Positions 1 to 10,350 of a stretch of 64,000 bases of DNA are shown in pieces (the stretch's first letter is position 1; every line of letters starts with the position of its first letter). The DNA is from Diadophis punctatus similis (lineage: Eukaryota > Chordata > Lepidosauria > Squamata > Dipsadidae). The notes beneath the pieces were generated by a model, which made no database searches, was not told the origin of the DNA, and saw only the letters and a list, made by a program, of their open reading frames with translations. The stretch is taken from the NCBI GenBank assembly GCA_023053685.1, contig JALIGW010000001.1:161064547-161128546 (forward strand), given 5' to 3'. Both the position numbers and the translations under genes were made by a program.

Positions 1-322
1 GTAAATGGAAATTCAGAATTAGTTGTTCAGTACAGTTCCTTTAAATTCATAAAATTTCATTTTGTTCCATTCTCCTTTCCGGTACTGAATCAAAAATTAG
101 AGGGGGAAAACCCCATCCAAATATTACTTTCTTTTGAAAACTGGAATAAGTTGTTCCATGAACATTCTGAAAGCTTGTGATAGAAAAAATAAAAGGGGGA
201 GAAAACCCATTTTCCCTCAGGCCAAGCTTAATGATTAACATAAGCTACTTATTCTATTAAACAAACTTTCTCCAAGTTTTTTTTTAAATAATGAGAGTGA
301 TAAGTAGCTTAGAATGTTTCTG
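1..322. other. AT-rich sequence, nothing recognised
   Basis: No gene, RNA or repeat is recognised. The open frames here are short and lack family motifs. Confidence 0.5.
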
Positions 323-326
323 GTAT

Positions 327-409
<83 letters not shown>

Positions 410-412
410 TTT
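323..412. repeat. (ATTT)n microsatellite
   Basis: About 22 nearly perfect ATTT units. The sequence just to the right (gctgccctactccctggggac) resembles the LINE end next to the (TTAAT)n tract near 48.5 kb, so the microsatellite is probably the 3' tail of a minus-strand L3/CR1 copy. Confidence 0.9.
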
Positions 413-480
413 TGCGATTGTTATAGGCTGCCCTACTCCCTGGGGACAGGTTCCCTGGTAAGGCAACAAGCATCTTATTT
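413..480 (-). mobile_element. Degenerate L3/CR1 LINE 3' end (microsatellite-tailed)
   Basis: A short stretch beside the (ATTT)n tract resembles the better preserved copy at 48541-48600, which also starts with a microsatellite followed by a gccgccc..ccctggggac block. Only the extreme 3' end is left. Confidence 0.4.
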
Positions 481-1489
481 GATGTTTTTAGTTTTTTTTT
501 TAAACTATTACATTTTAATACTTTTTTTGCTTCCTATATATGAACATTAACAGACCTTTATATATTAAACAGATAGAGTGAAAAATCTCTAACAGGGCAT
601 GCTTCACTCAGGCATGGTGACCTGGTATAGGTATAGGGTTTTTTCCCCCATTATTCAGAAATGTTAACTAGAATGAAGCCACTTTTAAATGCATGAACTC
701 TAAAAGCACTATGCTTGTGTTGTTATATTAGATGCACTGAAAAATTGGGAGATATTACATATCTCTGTCAATTCCAGTACTGTGAATGAATACTGATGGC
801 CAATAACTCAACCCAAGCAAGGCAGAATTGCTGTCAGTTTCGAAGCCCATTGACTCTACAACTGTACCAACTATGACTCCCAGTGGAATTGTCCTCTCCC
901 AGAACCATTTGCAGTCTGGGGGAGAGGGGTCCTCTTGGACGCACAGCTCCTGCTAGATGAGCAGATGAAAGCCATGTGTCAGTTCTACCATCTTCAGCTT
1001 GGTGCCTTGCCAGTATCCTGCCATCAAAGGCTAGGGGCAAAAAACATGTATGGGACAGAGATGGGAAATTGAGAGGGGGCTGACATTTTGATAGAGACCC
1101 GAGATACACGAAACCAGCCTGTGCCAGCCTTCAAGGCCACGAAGCCTGAGAATGAAATGTGGATTGCTCCAAACATCCAAGCGATTCTCAAAACACCTTT
1201 GTGGGTCTCTATTGGCCAAAGACGAACTGGTCAAGGGGGGAGGGCTGGGATGAGGGGGGAAAGTTTGTAAACTTTTGTGCAGAAATCTTAATTCTAGCCC
1301 AATTTTACTGCAGCCAGTAACCTCTAGTAAAAGACCTATCACTTCAACCAAATGGAGTTGAGGGTCTTTCTTTTCTAGGAACCTAACTGGGGCAGGTCTG
1401 ACACCACGGCCAAGAGATTCTTTGGCCAGTTCTACCGGATGCACTAGTTACGACTTTAAAAAAGTATGGGCTAAGATGCTTGTCATCTC
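481..1489. other. Unassigned sequence, possibly decayed repeat
   Basis: The stretch 840-1445 has higher GC content than its flanks and two overlapping minus-strand open frames of 91 and 137 residues. Neither shows a domain I can name. Decayed retroelement coding sequence is possible but not demonstrated. Confidence 0.3.
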
Positions 1490-1960
1490 TCATCTAGCCT
1501 TCAGATTTTTGTCTACATGGGGCTATCCTTCATGACCATTCAAAAACTTCAGCTAGCTCATAATGCAGCTGCACACATGCTTATTAATCAATCATGATAC
1601 TTATATTACACCAGTATTGTGGGAGCTGCATTGACTATCAGTGTGCTTCCAAGTGCAATTCAAGATTTTGGTAGCAACCCTTAAGTCTTCAAACCTGGTA
1701 CCTAAGAGTCCACCTTTTGCAGATACCTTCTGCTCATCTGACCTGGACAACCAAAAAGTATCTACTGATGATTCCCACCTCCCAGGAGATGTGGCAGTAG
1801 GAGCTAAGAATGGGTAGTTCCCTGTGGTAGCTTTTCTCTATGGAATAGGTTGCCCCCCACCCACCCAAGGCAAGAACAGCCCCATTCTCATGGCCTCCCA
1901 GAAGCTGGTAAATATCTGGATTTTCCAGAAGGCTTCAGGGAGTGACTGTGAAGCCCTTGA
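1490..1960 (+). mobile_element. Degenerate CR1/L3 LINE fragment, end of ORF2
   Basis: Blocks such as tgcttccaagtgcaattcaa, a following leucine-rich stretch and a tctatggaataggttgcccc block correspond to the C-terminal coding end of L3/CR1 reverse transcriptase genes. The better preserved copy at 26010-26250 has the same order. Several frame breaks are present. Confidence 0.45.
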
Positions 1961-2994
1961 CAACAAACTGTTGCTCCATGAGTAGTAATTATATGATGCT
2001 ATCACTGCATTTAATTAAAAGCCCTTCTAGCTCTAATCCAAATAAAAATATATCAGCAGTTTCCAGAGAAATGTGTGTACTTGCACTGATATAGAGTTTT
2101 GAAAGAAAACAAAATGTTCAATTCCTGCCCCAAGCAAACTTTCAAGCTTAACTAGGGAAGATTTAGAGCTTTCTGGGCACTGGGTGGCGGTGCTGAGCCA
2201 CAGTTGAGAAAATGGGACCAGTATATATTCTGCACAAACAACATTGTCTGCAGGATCAACTTAGAAAATAAGATTTTTGTAAGCGACTAATTTTAGCACC
2301 AGGGCAAAGTATAGACTTGGAATCCCCTTCTATAGTTATAAAACTAATTATATAGAACAACTGCATTATATAGATGAGGATGTAGTACTGAATTGGGATA
2401 CATTTATTAGCCTTCATAAATATTTGTTAAATAAGTTTATAATAGCTAGAAATTTTTTTACATAATTAATTTTAATTATGATTAAAATTAAGACCACAAA
2501 TGATCAAATTCACATAACTGAAATAAAAAGTTCTTTATTACAACGAATGTCTAACCCTTAAACTTGTTGCCTACTTGATTACTTTTTTTGTATGGAATTT
2601 GGGAAACGTTATTATACTTTTAAAAAAAAACTAGGGAAATTTTCAGTCGTTTCAGTTTTTTACCGAGAGACCCCTGTGATGTTATTCATATGCAGATGCA
2701 GCTGAATATTTTAAAGTAGCGGGGCAGCTCCCCTCCGTGTGCAGAAACAGGGCACTGGGCCGGAAAGGCTCCTGATCTGAGCTTCCTTTCTCTGGCCCAG
2801 CAAGCTGGTTCCCCTCCCCATCACCAGGCTAGAAAGTTAGAAATGCTTGGTAGTCCAGCGCAGGGAGGAGAGGCAGTGCACTGCGCTGGAGAAATGACGC
2901 TATGGGAGAGCTTTCTTTCTCCAGCACAGCATGCTAATTCCCCTGCCTGCCCTGGGCTAGAACGTTTTCATTTCTCCACCTTGGGTTAGAAAGA
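1961..2994. other. Unassigned; AT-rich, then a GC-rich patch with internal repetition
   Basis: The first 700 bases are AT-rich without recognisable features. At 2715-2990 the GC content rises and two related blocks follow each other (tttctctggcccagcaagctggttcccc and tttctccagcacagcatgctaattcccc), suggesting an old internally duplicated repeat of unknown class. Confidence 0.35.
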
Positions 2995-3530
2995 AAGACT
3001 ACAGCAAGTTCTCAAAGTATGACAACAATGAAGCCCAAAATTTATGTTGCTAAGTGAGCCAGTAGTTAAATGAGTTTTGCCCCATTTTACGACCTGTCTG
3101 TCCACAGTTAAGTGAATCACTGTTAGCAACACGGTTGTTAAGTGAATCTGGCTTCCCCATTGACTTTGCTGGTCTGAAAGTTGCAAAAAGTGATCACATG
3201 CACTGCAACCATCATAAATACATGCCAGTTGCCAATCACTCAAAATTTGATCGTATGTCCACAGGGATGCTGAAGTGGTTGTAAGTCTGTATAGTCCAAG
3301 GCAAGCAGAGGAACTGGAACACTGTTCTGGAAAAAGGAAGCGTCTTGCAACCTTCCCTGCTGGCTTTCCTGTTGACTTTATGAGGAAGCCGGCAGGGAAG
3401 ATCACAAATGGTGATCACACGGTTTCAGAGGACTTAGCAACCCATTATTCATGTGAACAGGTTGCCAAGAACTCATATCACAATCACTTGCCGGTGTGGA
3501 TGCTGCAGCAGTCATAATTTCAAGTACTGA
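2995..3530 (-). mobile_element. Decayed copy of the TA-flanked 'gtaagtc' MITE family
   Basis: Read on the minus strand, 2995-3290 has the same blocks as the complete element at 56684-57063: ttagcaac..aaattttgggct, ttaagtgaatc, ccagattc and a gatcacatg stretch. The part to 3530 continues with related tgatcacac and gcaacc blocks. The ends are degraded. Confidence 0.5.
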
Positions 3531-3551
3531 TTGTAAATGGCATGTCCAAAC

Positions 3552-3839
3552 CAGAGGTGGGTTGCTCCCAGTTCCGACCGGTTCTTTAGAACCGGTAGCG
3601 GGAATTTCCCCCCGCTTGCTGAACCTGGAGCGATGCTGATTGGCCATTCCCCCAAACCGGCTCTAATGGCAGCGCCTACGGCACCACCATCTTGTTTTTG
3701 ACTTCTGCGTACATGCAGAAGCTGTTTTTTGCTTCTGCACATGCACAGAAGCTTGGTTTTCAGCACTATACATGTGTGCGCGCTCACACGGCACGGGAGG
3801 AAGCGGACCAGCGGCGAGGTAAGTTAGAACCCACCCCTG
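3552..3839. mobile_element. hAT-type MITE, family A copy 1 (288 bp)
   Basis: The element begins cagaggtgggtt and ends aacccacccctg, giving an inverted repeat of about 12 bp with one mismatch. It is bracketed by a perfect 8-bp duplication, gtccaaac, at 3544-3551 and 3840-3847, the length typical of hAT transposition. Inside is the family core gttccgaccggttc and inverted cttctgca/tgcagaag blocks. There is no transposase, so it is non-autonomous. Confidence 0.85.
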
Positions 3840-3847
3840 GTCCAAAC

Positions 3848-5394
3848 CATCAATCTCCTTTTTTAAAACTGGATAGTTAATATCATCCATATATAATATC
3901 AGATATTGTTTCTCCTATTCACGGGCATGTACAAAAACCATGCATGCATATACATACAAGCACATGCACACGTCCTTGTCATGCATTCCTTGAAATAACT
4001 AGAGATCTTGGAATCAGAATACAAATAGAGGAGTACATGTAACCTCCAACCTCCCAGTTTTAGTCTTTGTGAATTAAGCAAGAAAAGCTGACAGGAGTTG
4101 AAAGCAAGCAGAATTCTCTTCGTGGTTCTGAGCTTTCATTTTTGCAAAAGCCTCGATGGGAGGGAACATGAAAAGGACCTCCGTTCTGATCTTGCTGCTT
4201 GCTGCACAGACTAAAAGTTTGTGTGTGTGTGTGTGCAGGAAATGAGGGTTTGGCCAGCATGGACCATGCTTTCTCTCTAGTTAGAAATTTGCAATGCGTA
4301 AAGACTTTTAAATCTGCACATGAGCCCTTGTCTGTGCCTGTTTCCTTTCCATGTAAATCAACCCTCTTCTCTGCTAAACAGGTGTGTAAGTTGATGGAAA
4401 GAATGTTTCTATATGTTGGTCTCACCCTCAGTCCATGCTCCTCCCAAGCTGCACATCTGAGATGCAGGCGAGTCGAGCTATTTTCAAGGATTCTAGGAGT
4501 GACTTTCAAAATATGACGCATGGAAATATATAACAGGAATGGGATCTAAGCATCACGAGCCATGGGTGACCACATGAAATCTAACTGGCATTTAATGATA
4601 GGAACTAGGAGAAGAAAAGTGAACCCTATCAAGGAAAGGGGAAACAGAAATTTGAAAGAACAGCTGCTTCCAAACTGCACAGTTTAAAATTAATCTGGTA
4701 CTCAAGTATTCCTCCTGGATGTCTCCAGAAGTTTGCAGCTACTGGCATGACATAAAGAAAATCATTTTGTATTTTCCAATATAATCTAATTTGAATAAGG
4801 GCAACTGACATTTTTTTAAAAATAAATCTGTTGTCAAAGAGAATATAACATTAAAGGTGAGCTTATTAACTCCTCCCCCAACAAACAGCTTATTTTTAGA
4901 TTTTGATGACATAACTCCAGATTAGGATGTTTTAAAGAACAGCATAATGCAAACAAAACTTTGCGACTTGCTTGTGATACTATTTTTATTGTTTCCAGGC
5001 ACTATCATCCAGATACAGACACTGCAAGTATTATTGCCCTTTTCATTTACACCTGTTTGTTTGTCAGTCAAGATGATTTCCACCTCTGACCTTTTTTCCC
5101 TAATGGAACAAGATTTCTGAAATTCTGTACATTTGCCCATTCTGCTTACTGTCTAAAGAGCAGCTGCATAAACTTCAAGAAAACAGGTGCTGCTCACTCT
5201 TGCCAATGTCTTAAGGCATACAGAAAAAAAGTGCAAACCTTTCACATCTGTTAGTCTGCTTCTTAAAATGCTTGTATTTTTAAATACTTGGAAGCTTTCT
5301 CTCTAAAATAGTTACAAACTGTTTTATTTATTCCCACAGTAGTCTTAAATCTAAGTATATTTACCGATGTAGCATGGCTGTATTACTTTTATCC
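3848..5394. other. Unassigned intergenic sequence
   Basis: There is a short (GT)7 tract at 4218-4236, and open frames up to 153 residues on the minus strand without recognisable domains. No gene supported. Confidence 0.4.
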
Positions 5395-5479
5395 TTCTCA
5401 TCTGTTCCATCACCTTCTCTTATTGGTATCATTACTACGGTATGATCATTATTACTCTGATATCATTACTTATGATTAT

Positions 5480-5571
5480 TATTACCTTGTTGTTTTGCAT
5501 GTACACTGAGAGCTTCTGCACCAGAGACAAATTCTTTGTATGTCTATCACACTTGGCCAATAAAGTAATCT
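5480..5571 (+). mobile_element. Microsatellite-tailed LINE 3' end (L3/CR1, snake type)
   Basis: The block gtacactgagagcttctgca, then agagacaaattctttgtatg and cacacttggccaataaagta, is the reverse complement of 53825-53895 with substitutions. In both places the LINE end runs straight into a pentanucleotide microsatellite, so both are 3' ends of one family in opposite orientation. Confidence 0.7.
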
Positions 5572-5806
5572 GTTCTAGTCTAGTCTAATCTAGTCTAGTC
5601 TAGTCTAGTCTAGTCTGGTCTGGTCTGGTCTGGTCTGGTCTGTTCTGGTCTGGTCTGGTCTGGTCTAGTCTAGTCTAGTCTATTATTAGTGTCCTATTCT
5701 ATTCTATTCTGCTCTGCTCTGCTCTGCTCTGCTCTGCTCTGCTCTGCTCTGCTCTGCTCCGCTCCGCTCCGTTCCGTTCCGTTCCGTTCTGTTCCATTCC
5801 ATTCTT
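5572..5806. repeat. Compound pentanucleotide microsatellite
   Basis: A run of related 5-mers: TCTAG, TCTGG, TCTAG, then TCTAT, TCTGC and TCCGT/TCCAT variants. The stepwise change of unit along the array suggests growth by slippage from a single LINE tail. Confidence 0.9.
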
Positions 5807-6800
5807 TCTTTTTTAGTTGTTTACATTATTCTTAGCTCACATTTATTATTTAAGTATTTAAAGAAAAAATGTAAGTATAAGGATAGTCATTAATACCCTT
5901 AATTAACAGATTCATATGCAATTCTAGAATAAATCACATTTTAAATATTAACTAGATATGATACTGAATTATGTCCTGAGATCTTCCATTTCATTCCAGC
6001 GATCCGTCTTGGTATTTAAATAAAATTTAAATAAAATAAGTCAATCTGCTTCTTTTTAATCCTTGATCACATTACTTTCTTCGGTTACAGTCTTTATATA
6101 GTAGCTGGTATCACTCCCTCACTTGAGATTGTCCTCACTGCAAAGCATAAGTAATGAAATTAAGGGGATGAATGTTACATTAATAAGAGATATGTAATAG
6201 ATTTCAGTTTAACTAGAACATTTCCAAATTTCTGAGGCAAATCATATATACAAAATTCACTCCAAAATGTTCGAGAAAGAGAGCAGCTGCACTGGGCCTC
6301 CCATGGCCAAAGAACTCTCAGAATTTGTCTTAACCAGCAACTGCTTCCCCACCCTCACAACTGTGCAAGCAGGTGTGGAAGGCTACAATTGCTCCAATAC
6401 ACGCCTACCCTTGAACCTGTCTAGGTTAAAAAAAAAAGATTCTGGGCCAAAAAAATCCAGAAATTTCCTTGGGAAACCTGAATTTTTGAGCCTTTACAGA
6501 TTAAACAAATCAAGCACATTTATACATTTTAAGCTTATTTGCAATTAAACTATGAAGGCTCATGATATTGATGTATCACTTTCTCATTGTTAATACATGT
6601 AATGCATTTTTCAACTGCTTCCATATGATTGCATCTCAAGGAGATTTACATTTCAATAATGTAAAACAAAAGACAATCTTAAAACCGTTAATTCAAATAT
6701 GTAAAGTATTTGCATTAAAAAGTTGGGGCAGGGGAGGAAAGCCACAACAAAGTGAAATCACTTTTCCAACATTCACATAGGGAAAACCTGGTTAGGATAC
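5807..6800. other. AT-rich intergenic sequence
   Basis: No gene or RNA recognised. The short open frames at 6267-6548 and 6562-6780 carry no known motif. Confidence 0.45.
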
Positions 6801-7173
6801 ATGTCTTCAACAAGATCTGAAAGATACAACAGTAGGCATATTAAATATTTTAGGAGGATAGTCAGCACGACCACCAGATGGGTTTGTAACTGGCTGACAA
6901 ACCACATTCAACATGTAGTCCTCAATGTAATTACATCCATGTGGAGGGAAGTAAGCAGTGAGGTTCCCCAAGATACCATTTTAGGTTCAGTACTCTTCAA
7001 TATCTTCATAAATGACTTAGATGAGAGAATAGAAGGGGAACTCATCAAATTTGCAGATAACACTAAGCTGACAGGAATAGCCAACACCCCAGAAGACAAG
7101 CTCAAAAACCAAAAAGATATTGACAGACTTGAACACTAGGCCTATCTAACAAAATGAAATTCAACGTAGATAA

Positions 7174-7400
7174 ATAGCAATAGCACTCTACTTATATACC
7201 GCTTTATAGTGCTTTACAGCACTCTCTAAGTGGTTTACAGAGTTCAGCATATTGCCCCCAACAATCTGGGTCCTCATTTTACCCATCTCGGAAGGATGGA
7301 AGGCTGAGTCAACCTTGAGCCTAGTGAGATTTGAACAGCTGAACTGCTGAACTAGCAATCAGCTGAAGGTCGCAATGCTGCTTTTAACCACTGCGCTAAA
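7174..7400 (-). mobile_element. tRNA-derived SINE
   Basis: On the minus strand it starts with the tRNA-like agcgcagtggttaa (A-box region), followed by ttgactcagccttccatcc and tgggtaaaatgaggacccag blocks and ending in tagagtgctattgctat. This is the common squamate SINE body. It sits inside the CR1 copy. Confidence 0.65.
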
Positions 7401-7437
7401 GTTAGGCAAGAAAAACCAATTGTATCGGTACAGACTA

Positions 7438-8032
7438 CCATATTTTTCGGAGTATAAGACACACTTCCCCCCCTAAAAGTGGATTAAAATTTTGGTGCGT
7501 CTTATAGACCGAATACGGGCCCATTTTTGGGCTCCTGAACCCTCCGGGCATCATGTTTTTGCCCTCCCCAGCTCCCATAAGCACTCTGCAGTGCTCTGCA
7601 TGGCCCATTTTCACCAAAACAGGCCCGTTTTCACCAAAAACGGGCTCGTTTTTGGCCTCCTGAACCTCTGCGTGTCACGTTTTTGCCCTCCCTGGCCCCC
7701 AGAAGCACTCTGCAGTGCTCCATATGGCCCATTTTTGCCATAAATGGGCCCATTTTGGGCTCCCAAACCTTCCGCATGTCGCATTTTTGCCCTCCCCAGC
7801 CGCCAGAAGCACTCTGCAGGCCAAAAATGGGCGTGTTTTTGGCAAAAATGGGATGTGCGGAGGGTTTGGAAGGCTGAAAATGGGCCTGTTTTTGGCATGC
7901 AAAGTGCTTCTGGGGCCCGGGGACAGTGTAAACGTGATGCACGGAGGCCAAAAACTATTTTTTCCTTGTTTTCTTCCTCTAAATCTAGATGTGTCTTATA
8001 GTCCAGTGTGTCTTATAGTCTGAAAAATACGG
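7438..8032. mobile_element. TA-flanked MITE, 'ccgtatttttcgg' family, copy 1 (595 bp)
   Basis: The termini are inverted: ccatatttttcggagtataag at the left and cttatagtctgaaaaatacgg at the right. TA flanks both ends (7436-7437, 8033-8034), as with Tc1/mariner-type insertion. The interior has about three diverged units of roughly 115 bp sharing tttttgccctcccc and agaagcactctgcag blocks. No transposase is encoded. Confidence 0.75.
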
Positions 8033-8088
8033 TAGGTGAAATTTGGCTTAATGCCAGTAACTGTGAGAGGGCTCTTGAAGTCCTAGTG

Positions 8089-8645
8089 CAGTGATGGCGA
8101 GCCTATGGCACGCGTGCCACAGGTGGCACGCGGAGCCATATCGGAGGACACGCGAGGCGTTGCCCTGTCAGCTCCACGGGCAAACCGGAAGTTCGGAAAA
8201 ACGCACTTCCGGTTTGCCGTTGTGCTGTTTTTAGCACTCCGGAGGGTTCAGGGAAGCTTCCTGAAGCCCCGGAATGCAAAAAACAACGAAACGGGCAAAC
8301 CGGAAGTTCGGAAAAACGCACTTCCGGTTTGCCATTGGGCTGTTTTTAGCACTCCGGAGGGTTCAGGGAAGCTTCCTGAAGCCCCGGAGTGCAAAAAACA
8401 CCCCAACGGACAAACCGGAAGTGCGTTTTCCGAACTTCCGGTTTGCCCGTTTCGTCGTTTTTTACCGTCCCAGGCTTTGGTAAGGCCTTTGCGTGGGGGT
8501 AGGGGTGTGTGCACATGCACTGGGGGCAGCATGGGGGGGTTGTGCGCATGCGTGGGGGGAGGGAATGGGTGTGGGTACGTGTGCACGCGCTAGCGCGCGC
8601 ACCCCCCCTTTTGGCGCACGAACCAAAAAAGGTTCGCCATCACTG
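8089..8645. mobile_element. hAT-type MITE with OposCharlie3-like termini (557 bp)
   Basis: The terminal inverted repeat is cagtgatggcgagcct against its complement aggttcgccatcactg. A perfect 8-bp duplication, tcctagtg, lies at 8081-8088 and 8646-8653. The ends resemble those of the OposCharlie3 hAT group known from several tetrapods (from memory, not searched). The interior has a 115-bp tandem unit repeated about 2.3 times from 8181 to about 8450. No coding capacity. Confidence 0.85.
8181..8450. repeat. 115-bp tandem repeat with paired ETS-like motifs
   Basis: The unit start caaaccggaag recurs at 8181, 8296 and 8411. Each unit carries accggaagt followed by its complement acttccggt (8184/8205, 8299/8320, 8414/8434), so six copies of the ETS-factor core lie inside one MITE. 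Confidence 0.8.
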
Positions 8646-9370
8646 TCCTAGTGGATAGTCACTTAAATAGGAGCCAACAGTGAGTAGCAGCAGACAAAAA
8701 AGCCAATGCAATCCTAGGCTGCATTAATAGAAGGATAGAATTAAGATTTCATGAAGTTCTAGTACTGCTTTACAAAGCCTTAGTAAGGCCACACTTGAAA
8801 TACTGCATCCAGTTCTGGTCTCCACAATATAAGAAAAATCCTCTGGAAAGAGTGCAGAAAAGAGCAACAAAGATGATTAGGGGGCTGGAGGCTAAAACAT
8901 AAGAAGAACAGTTATAGGAATTGGGTATGTCAAGCCTAATGAAAAGAAGGTCAAGGGGAGACATGATAGCAGTGTTCCAAAATTTGAGAGCCTCCTACAA
9001 AGACAAGAGGGTCAAATTATTTTCCAAAGCATGAAAATGCAAGACAACAAACAATGGTTGGTAACTAACCAAAGAGTTGGTTGAAATGTTTTATTTGTAA
9101 ATAAATTTGTAAATGTTTTAACGAAAAACTAATGGTGCACAATGGATGGAAACTAATCAAGGAGAGAAGCAACCTAAAACTACAGAGAAATTTCCTAATG
9201 GTGAGAACAATCAACCAATGGAATAGGTTGCCTTCAGAAGTTGTGGGTGCTCCTCACTGGAGGCTTTCAAAAAGAGACTGGATAGCCATTTGTCTGAAAT
9301 AGATCTCCTGCTCGAGCAGGGGATTGAACAAGAAGACTTCCGAGGTCCCTTCCGACTCCATTATTCTATG

Positions 9371-9488
9371 TCAGAGGTCTTCAAACTTGACAACTTTAAG
9401 ACTTGTGGACTTCATCTCCCAGAACTGCCTTGCTTAGCAAAAGAAATTTTGGGCTCAATTGTGGTCATAGGTTGAGGACTATCTGTAT
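9371..9488. mobile_element. Fragments of foldback and 'gtaagtc' MITEs
   Basis: The stretch 9371-9440 matches the left arm of the foldback at 51566-51709 (cttcaaacttgacaacttta, then cttgtggacttcatctccca). It is joined to 9441-9488, which matches the right end of the element at 56684-57063 (aaattttgggctcaattgtg, ggactatctgta). Confidence 0.6.
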
Positions 9489-10064
9489 ATCAATAGATCA
9501 TCAAAGTCTATTTTCAATGTGTTGAAATGAGAATGATATCTCATAGAGGCGGTGTAGGATCTTTTCTTGGAATTCAGACAGTTAGAAATAAAACCGAGAT
9601 TAAAAGTCTAATAGAAAATATTTATTTCAGTACAAAAACAATAAATCCTGAATAAACTTACATTTTGCTGAGTAACACAACCGTTCAGGTCAAGAGCCAA
9701 GTCAGAAGAGAATTAATGGTGATTTAGGAATGCACACATGCGCACTCATCATATCACGTGTTCTGCTTATATTGGAATGTACCATAATATTAGGATAAGG
9801 GTGCATGACCCTGCATAGACATACAACAGACAATATTCACACCGTGACACAATGGTTCTCCATTACCATCTTCCTAGGCACAGCACATATCTCTCTCAAG
9901 TGCATTAGAAGTTGGCAATCTGTTGTTATTTGCAGATGGTCTTTCTCATATTTACATAAAATTTGAAATTTTGCTTGGAAATAATTTGCCTCTGATTAGG
10001 CAATAGAGAGTGGCATATTTTAATGTTCTCAAGGATATTGCCAAGGCAGGTTTTTTTTTTTGCG
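9489..10064. other. Intergenic sequence, nothing recognised
   Basis: No gene, RNA or intact repeat is visible. Confidence 0.45.
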
Positions 10065-10350
10065 GGGCCACAATGGCTCATATGGTTCAGAGGCGAACTC
10101 AAAAGACCTTTTGAGAGGTCGACAGCTCAGCAGTTCAAAATCCGTGGGCGTGAGCCTCATGACAGAATGAGCTCCCCTTACTTGCCCCAGCTCCTGCCAG
10201 CCTAGCAGTTCAAAAGCATGCAAATGAAAGTAGGTAAATAGGTACCACTTCGGTGGGAAAATATCAGGGACATGAAAAGACCTCCCTTGGGCATACCGTG
10301 GGCAAAGTGATATCACTAGGTAATTCTTTCAACCCAGAAGCACCTTGGTA
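10065..10350 (+). mobile_element. Sauria-type tRNA-derived SINE
   Basis: A tRNA-like head (atggctcatatggttcag as A box; gcagttcaaaatccg as B box) is followed by the characteristic gccccagctcctgccagcct, agcatgcaaatg and aggtaccacttcggtgggaa blocks of squamate Sauria SINEs. Diverged, but in the full order. Confidence 0.8.

Larger units (their letters stand above)
6801..9370 (+). mobile_element. CR1 LINE 3' portion, split by three nested insertions
   Basis: The frame at 6801-7139 encodes reverse transcriptase motifs: a GSVLFNIFINDLDE block and a KFADNTKL block in place of the catalytic FADDTKL. It continues past the insertions with the aaaaaagccaatgcaatcct block (8696-8716) and ends with gaggtcccttccgactccattattct, the CR1 3' terminus. 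A SINE (7174-7400), a TA-flanked MITE (7438-8032) and a hAT MITE (8089-8645) interrupt it. The changed catalytic motif (ADN for ADD) and frameshifts show it is dead. Confidence 0.8.

Noticed and set aside
834..1444. Overlapping minus-strand frames of 91 and 137 residues
   Set aside because: No splice structure, domain or homology I can name; probably decayed repeat.
4060..4521. 153-residue minus-strand frame
   Set aside because: It overlaps an opposite-strand frame, has low-complexity parts and no recognisable family.
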